Assembly: GCA_023381645.1 (NCBI GenBank)
Contig: JAMCRJ010000060.1
Coordinates: 1-64,000 of the forward strand
DNA: 64,000 nt
Direction of reading: 5' to 3'
Source: Gammaproteobacteria bacterium
GTDB taxonomy: Bacteria; Pseudomonadota; Gammaproteobacteria; Acidithiobacillales; Acidithiobacillaceae
Shown in pieces: positions 59,714 to 64,000 of this stretch (position 1 is the stretch's first letter; each line of letters starts with the position of its first letter). Below the pieces are notes generated by a model that searched no databases, had not been told where the DNA came from, and saw only the letters and a program-made list of their open reading frames with translations. The translations under genes were made by a program, and so were the position numbers.

Positions 59714-61552
59714 TCAGGCGCCCGGCCCAGGCACTCCCGATAAAGGGACGACCCGTCCGTTCTCCACTTCCATCCATTCCATGTCCCGCACGATGCGGCC
59801 GTCGGCAGCAAAGCGGAGGACGCCTGTAGCGCCGTTCAGGCTGCCACTCATATCCTGGTCCAGAACGCGCTCCGCCATTCGATAGGCATCCAGCCCGAAG
59901 GCCGCCATGCGCCACTGGGCGTCACTGGCGTTGGGGAGATTGGTACGCAACAGTAGTGACGCCTGCGGCCAGCTTTGCCCGGGATTGATGATCCAGGGCA
60001 TATCGACCGATTCAATGCCGGAGAGCCCCTGCGCGTCGCTGGGCAAGGCTGCGCCGTGCAGCAACGCCGGGCTGAAGACAGGCACGGTGCGATTGATTCT
60101 CCGGATGGAGGTCACCGCAGAGTTGGCGTTTTTTGCATCGGTAACCAAAAAAACGAAACTGTGTCGACCAGGTGGCGCGCTCAACAGTTGTTGCGCCTCG
60201 CTGGTGAGTGAGCGACCGGGCAGGTAGGTGGTGACGCCACTGACGTCACCACCGAGCTGCTTCCAGGCGGTGATAAAGTCTGCCTGAATGGCGGCTCCGC
60301 TGGAGTCCTGGGGGTACAGCACGTAGGCATGACGATAACCCGCTGCATAGCTCTGGGCGGCAATCTGCCGGGCCGCGACGTCCCGACTCAGGCTTAGGGT
60401 ATAGAGTCCGGGCTGCCGCACATCAGATGCCGTGCCGAGGGCTATGACCGGCGGATCACTGGGCTTCCTGACGGCGGCTACCGCGTTGATATCCTGCGGC
60501 AGCCAGGGGCCGACGAAGATTTTACAGCCTTCCCTGATCCCACGCTCAAAGAGTACGGCGGTGTAACTGGGGTTGCCGGTACTCCGCAGAATGCGCACTG
60601 CGGGTCCAGACCGTAATTGCGCGGCTGTTTCCATCCCGGCGGCAATGGCTTGGGAGAGCGGCCCGTAGGACCCGCCGAAAGGTAACAAAGCGCATATGCC
60701 GCCGGGTGCGCGGTTGAGGGCGGAAGCGCCGGCGACCGTCGTGTCGTCGTCCGAGAAGTTTATGGGGGGGTGCCCCGGATGTGCCGCCAGCCAGGCACGG
60801 ATCGCCGTCTGCCGCTGTTGGGGATCGGGATTCTGGCGGGTGATCAGGGTGATGGCGATCCATTCCTGTACGAGGGGGTTGCCGCTACGTCCCTGCCAGT
60901 TCTGAAGTTTTGCTACCGACTGCTGGTCGAGGAGGACATGAATGCGGCGGTGATTCTCTGCGATCGCATCGCCGCCCAGGAGGCTATCCCGTTCGATCAG
61001 GAAATTCAGCGCGGTGAGTTCATGGCCTTCCTGCGTATAGAGCGTGGCTAGGGTGCCCATGGCCCGGGCACGCACTTCCTGAGGTGTGCCGGTGATGGTC
61101 AGGATTTCTTCGAGGTTGCCCTTGGCGCTGGGGGTCTGCCCCTGGTCCATGAGTCCCTGGGCGCGGACCCAGAGCGCTGCGCCACGCAGACTGGCGTTGT
61201 CGTGCTGCAAGCGCAGTACTTCATTGGCCAGTAATATCGCAACCTGCGGCTTTTGCCCTTTCAGGGAAGCCTGTGCCGCTTTCATCAGGTAATCGAGCTG
61301 GGCTTGCCCCCGCACATCGGCGGCTGCGTGGATATAATCCTTGGCCGCTTCCTGGTAGTGCCCCGTGACCATGAGCTGGTCGGCACGCTGTGCCATCGGT
61401 GCCTGAGAGACGGTTGTGGTCGTTTCGACAGGCGGCGGAGTCGACGACGGCGGCGCTTTATGTGGCATACTCGCGCAAGCGCTCAGGCCCGTGGCCAGGG
61501 CCAGAGTCATCAGCAGGCGGAAAGAGGCCTTCAGGGCTGCGGGAGTTGTCAT
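59714..61552 (-). CDS. lpoA: penicillin-binding protein activator LpoA
   Basis: Outer membrane lipoprotein of 612 residues that stimulates the peptidoglycan synthase PBP1A. A lipobox LSACAS follows a short signal peptide, then a TPR-like N-terminal half and a periplasmic-binding-protein-like C-terminal half (ICALLPFGGSYGPLSQAIAAG, GPWLPQDINAVAAV, FGLDAYRMAERVL). It is divergent to rsmI, the conserved order in many gammaproteobacteria. Start MTTPAALKASF was preferred because it gives a proper signal peptide. Confidence 0.92.
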   Translation of the reverse strand: MTTPAALKASFRLLMTLALATGLSACASMPHKAPPSSTPPPVETTTTVSQAPMAQRADQLMVTGHYQEAAKDYIHAAADVRGQAQLDYLMKAAQASLKGQKPQVAILLANEVLRLQHDNASLRGAALWVRAQGLMDQGQTPSAKGNLEEILTITGTPQEVRARAMGTLATLYTQEGHELTALNFLIERDSLLGGDAIAENHRRIHVLLDQQSVAKLQNWQGRSGNPLVQEWIAITLITRQNPDPQQRQTAIRAWLAAHPGHPPINFSDDDTTVAGASALNRAPGGICALLPFGGSYGPLSQAIAAGMETAAQLRSGPAVRILRSTGNPSYTAVLFERGIREGCKIFVGPWLPQDINAVAAVRKPSDPPVIALGTASDVRQPGLYTLSLSRDVAARQIAAQSYAAGYRHAYVLYPQDSSGAAIQADFITAWKQLGGDVSGVTTYLPGRSLTSEAQQLLSAPPGRHSFVFLVTDAKNANSAVTSIRRINRTVPVFSPALLHGAALPSDAQGLSGIESVDMPWIINPGQSWPQASLLLRTNLPNASDAQWRMAAFGLDAYRMAERVLDQDMSGSLNGATGVLRFAADGRIVRDMEWMEVENGRVVPLSGVPGPGA

Positions 61553-61621
61553 GAGCAGAGTGTATGGAGAAAGGCGAAGGTGTTCAATGACCGAGGCGCG
61601 GCCTCGGCCAGGAATGCGCTT

Positions 61622-62497
61622 ATGAATGACCATGCTGAGGCAGTGGAAGGGGCCGTCGGGCAACTAACCATCATCGCCACCCCTATCGGTAACCTCGATG
61701 ATCTCTCACCGCGCGCGCAACGTGCGATCGGGGCTGCCGCCCTGATTCTGGTGGAGGACCGCCGTCACGCCCAGCGGCTCTTTCAGCATCTGGGTGTGCA
61801 GCCCAAAACGCTGGCTCTGCATGAGCATAACGAGCGGGCCCTTGCCCCGCAGATTGCCCAGCGTATCGCCGCCGGAGAGCATATCGCCCTGCTGTCAGAT
61901 GCGGGGATGCCACTGATTTCTGACCCAGGATTTCCGTTGCTGGCCCTCCTCCGGGAGCAGCAGTTACCGGTGACGATTATACCTGGGCCTAACGCCGCGT
62001 TGGCCGCGTTGGCACTGTCCGGCTTGCCCAGTGATCGCTTTAGCTTCGAGGGTTTTCTGCCTGCTAAGGCGGGGGCGCGGCGGACCCGGCTACAGGCCCT
62101 GCAGCGGGAGGCGCGCAGCATGATTTTTTATGAGGCGCCGCATCGGATCGGCGAGACCTTGGCGGATATGGCTGAATTATGGGGTGCGGATCGCGGGGCG
62201 GCGCTGTGCCGGGAGCTGACCAAAATGTACGAGGAATGTCTGCGGGACTCGCTGGGTGGGCTGGTGGCGCTGCTGCAGGCGCATCCTGACAAGGTACGCG
62301 GCGAAATGACGCTGGTGGTGGCGGGAGCGCCGGAGCAGACTCAGGAAGAAACCGATGCCGACCAGTTGCTCAGCCCGCTGCTGGCTGAATTACCGCTGGC
62401 CCAGGCCGTGCGTATCGCTGCGAATCAGAGCAGCATGGCCCATCGTTTCCTCTATGGGCGGGCCCTGGCCTTGACTTCCGGACGGGACCCCGTTTAA
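61622..62497 (+). CDS. rsmI: 16S rRNA 2'-O-ribose methyltransferase RsmI
   Basis: Methylates the ribose of C1402 in 16S rRNA. The 291-residue protein opens (after a 13-residue head) with LTIIATPIGNLDDLSPRA, the SAM-fold start of the family, and has EHIALLSDAGMPLISDPGF and FYEAPHRIGETLADM. The ATG at 61,622 is used, 70 bp from the divergent lpoA start. Confidence 0.96.
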   Translation: MNDHAEAVEGAVGQLTIIATPIGNLDDLSPRAQRAIGAAALILVEDRRHAQRLFQHLGVQPKTLALHEHNERALAPQIAQRIAAGEHIALLSDAGMPLISDPGFPLLALLREQQLPVTIIPGPNAALAALALSGLPSDRFSFEGFLPAKAGARRTRLQALQREARSMIFYEAPHRIGETLADMAELWGADRGAALCRELTKMYEECLRDSLGGLVALLQAHPDKVRGEMTLVVAGAPEQTQEETDADQLLSPLLAELPLAQAVRIAANQSSMAHRFLYGRALALTSGRDPV

Positions 62498-62510
62498 ATA
62501 CGCGCTCTTG

Positions 62511-62586
<76 letters not shown>

Positions 62587-62664
62587 TATAAATCAAGTTG
62601 TTACGATTATTTTTGGTCGGCCCTATCAGTGCCAATTTCTGCGCGGTGCCTGTTTGGTGCCTAC

Positions 62665-62883
62665 TTAATGGCCCGTTGGATGACGTCCGGCACGGGTGGC
62701 GCCGTCCAAATCGCCGCCGAGTTGTTCTTGCAAGGCATGCCTCCACCAACCCCTTATACGCCCCCCAGGAACCAACGGGGTCCGAGGAGGCAGTTTGCCC
62801 TCCCGTTCCCATATATATGCGGTCTGGCGGTCAATGGACAGGGCGCGGCAAAGCTCATTCTGCCTGATAAATGCGTCTTTCAT
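62665..62883 (-). CDS. AlpA/excisionase-like small HTH protein
   Basis: A 72-residue protein preceded by GGAGG. RQNELCRALSIDRQTAYIWE is a helix-turn-helix of the MerR/AlpA (prophage regulator, excisionase-like) type, followed by REGKLPPRTPLVPGGRIRGW and a short basic tail. Together with the neighbouring tRNA it suggests an integrated element. No integrase was found in the remaining window. Confidence 0.7.
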   Translation of the reverse strand: MKDAFIRQNELCRALSIDRQTAYIWEREGKLPPRTPLVPGGRIRGWWRHALQEQLGGDLDGATRAGRHPTGH

Positions 62884-63092
62884 AACATCCTCCTTTGCTT
62901 GGTAAAATGGGGTAATATGGCGGGAGTTGTCCCCTAAAAGGGGAATATAGCCGGAAAAGGGGAGTTGTCCACCAAAAGCAGAGCCATGTCGGAGCGTCCA
63001 GGATGTTGCGAAGGCGGGCGGCTGGGTTGCTTCGCCGCTGGCAAGAGGGGGACCTTCCTGCCGGATGACGCGCCTCGTCGCGTGTCCCCAAT

Positions 63093-63118
63093 AAAAAAAC
63101 CGCCACACGAGGTGGCGG
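63093..63118 (-). terminator. intrinsic terminator of the gene at 63,128
   Basis: On the minus strand, CCGCCAC-CTC-GTGTGGCGG followed by seven T residues, 10 bp past the stop codon of the unknown gene. Confidence 0.75.
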
Positions 63119-63127
63119 CAGGTTGGC

Positions 63128-64000
63128 TCACAGAGGAAGCGCAGGAAAATATTCCTGGTGCTCCCTGAGCCAAGGCTCAAACTCAGCCGCGACGGGGAGG
63201 TGGTCCTCCCAGAAGCTCCTTATACAGAAGATGGCAGCGGCCTTAGCGAAGTTCTCGCAGCGGACCTTCTGCGTCTCCGTGGCGGAAGCGCCGGGGCTCT
63301 GGTAAAACCCGAACCCGAACTCGTTTACTCCTTGCCACATTTCGGACTCCACATGGTCCATCCCGCAGAACAGGGATAACCCGGGGGTATCTTCCGGCGC
63401 CTTTCCCTCGCGCCGAATTTGGCGCTGAAGCGTACGCACCCCAACAGTGCCGGTAAGGCGCTGGCGTGTTGGTTCCAACTTGCCATCGGCCCAGAAGGCG
63501 AACAGGGCGCGCGAAAACTCCATGGGATAGTAGGTTGCCAGTTTGACGTTCACCCTCAGAAACTCGGGCAAGTCCCTGGCCTCGATGCGCTCCACGGCCA
63601 CGAGTTCCCGCCCCATGCCGACAGGCGCCAACTCCGCAACAGTCTCTTTGCGCAGGCCGACACAGGGGTAATCAAGATGGTAGGCCGGCCAACCCTGAAA
63701 GCGGTAGTGCCGGAACAATCCAGACTTTTGGACTACCCATTCGCCGAACTGCTCAACCATCTCCGTCGTGTCCGGACCCTCGTATTGCTCCAGGAAGTCG
63801 GCGACGGCAAGTACGTAATCAAGCACTCGGTGGAGCTCTTCTTCGGGCGTCGGGTACCAACCCCACTTTCGATGAAAAATGAACTTGAGCACGGCGGGCC
63901 GCTCGGGCTCCTGAAACGGCAGAGCCGGAATCTTGAATCCGTGCTCGCGAGGCCAGGCCGGAAAGAAGCGGCTGAGGAACTCCTGCAAATCCGGAAGGCG
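63128..64000 (-). CDS. hypothetical protein, probably continuing beyond the window
   Basis: At least 290 residues. The reading frame stays open to the edge of the window, so the start is probably outside (an in-window TTG at 63,988 is possible). The protein is soluble and rich in aromatic residues, with LKFIFHRKWGWYPTPEEELHRVL and FRFYRFQGWPAYHLDYP-type segments (here FRHYRFQGWPAYHLDY), and a C-terminal FWEDHLPVAAEFEPWLREH. I do not recognise a family. It probably belongs to the element next to tRNA-Phe. Confidence 0.65.
   Translation of the reverse strand, partial: RLPDLQEFLSRFFPAWPREHGFKIPALPFQEPERPAVLKFIFHRKWGWYPTPEEELHRVLDYVLAVADFLEQYEGPDTTEMVEQFGEWVVQKSGLFRHYRFQGWPAYHLDYPCVGLRKETVAELAPVGMGRELVAVERIEARDLPEFLRVNVKLATYYPMEFSRALFAFWADGKLEPTRQRLTGTVGVRTLQRQIRREGKAPEDTPGLSLFCGMDHVESEMWQGVNEFGFGFYQSPGASATETQKVRCENFAKAAAIFCIRSFWEDHLPVAAEFEPWLREHQEYFPALPL

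Overview
The window reads as one contiguous bacterial chromosome segment, GC-rich over most of its length. Heptose/LPS genes, LpoA, HemN, RsmI, TsaD, PlsY, FolB, RimO and an OprD-type porin indicate a gammaproteobacterium-like Gram-negative. Gene content and neighbourhoods fit an acidophile such as Acidithiobacillus, but that assignment is inference from family recognition; no database search was possible.

Layout. (1) 1-12.1 kb is ordinary chromosome: a truncated ABC ATPase with its FtsX-like permease, PspA, an atypical NRAMP-family transporter, an OmpR/EnvZ-type two-component pair, and a divergently transcribed tripartite RND efflux operon (OMF, MFP, RND). (2) 12.2-33.9 kb is a large integron gene-cassette array with no integrase in the window. 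It starts at an attI-like junction near 12,428 and holds about twenty complete or partial attC sites. The cassettes carry an NTF2-like protein, a LysE exporter, a self-regulated MerR/CMD pair, an oxidoreductase, a GFA protein, a GIY-YIG protein, possible PD-(D/E)XK proteins, Mrr, a complete XcyI-type restriction-modification pair, at least six toxin-antitoxin modules, an Imm1-like protein and several unknowns. The array is heavily scarred: three deleted copies of a group IIC-attC intron, an IS110-family relic, two IS3-family ends (one with a truncated transposase), three copies of a cassette-like element without an ORF, and a 54-bp inverted repeat at 15.65 and 33.9 kb bounding 18 kb. (3) 34.0-38.8 kb is housekeeping: DUF455, TsaD, TPR protein, PlsY, FolB, RimO. 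(4) 38.8-47.3 kb is a three-gene defence-like module on the minus strand: PLD-SNF2 helicase, a large Eco57I-type methylase with an N-terminal nuclease-like motif, and an SMC-like ATPase whose stop overlaps the rimO start. (5) 47.3-62.6 kb is housekeeping: NifU-like, pteridine reductase-like SDR, MidA, CtaG-like, HemN, a MetR-like regulator, a porin behind a four-repeat Pho box, and an envelope operon (LpoA, YraN, a GmhA-HldC fusion, GlcD-like, DUF155, WaaF), then RsmI and tRNA-Phe. (6) 62.6-64 kb, just after the tRNA, looks like the edge of an integrated element (AlpA-like protein and an unknown protein that runs off the window).

How the parts work together. The cassette array and the 38.8-47.3 kb module are two separate layers of anti-invader functions in one neighbourhood. 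TA cassettes probably keep the array in place in the absence of an integrase, while introns and IS elements that target attC sites erode it. The envelope genes at 54-61.6 kb link heptose synthesis, heptose transfer and peptidoglycan synthase activation.
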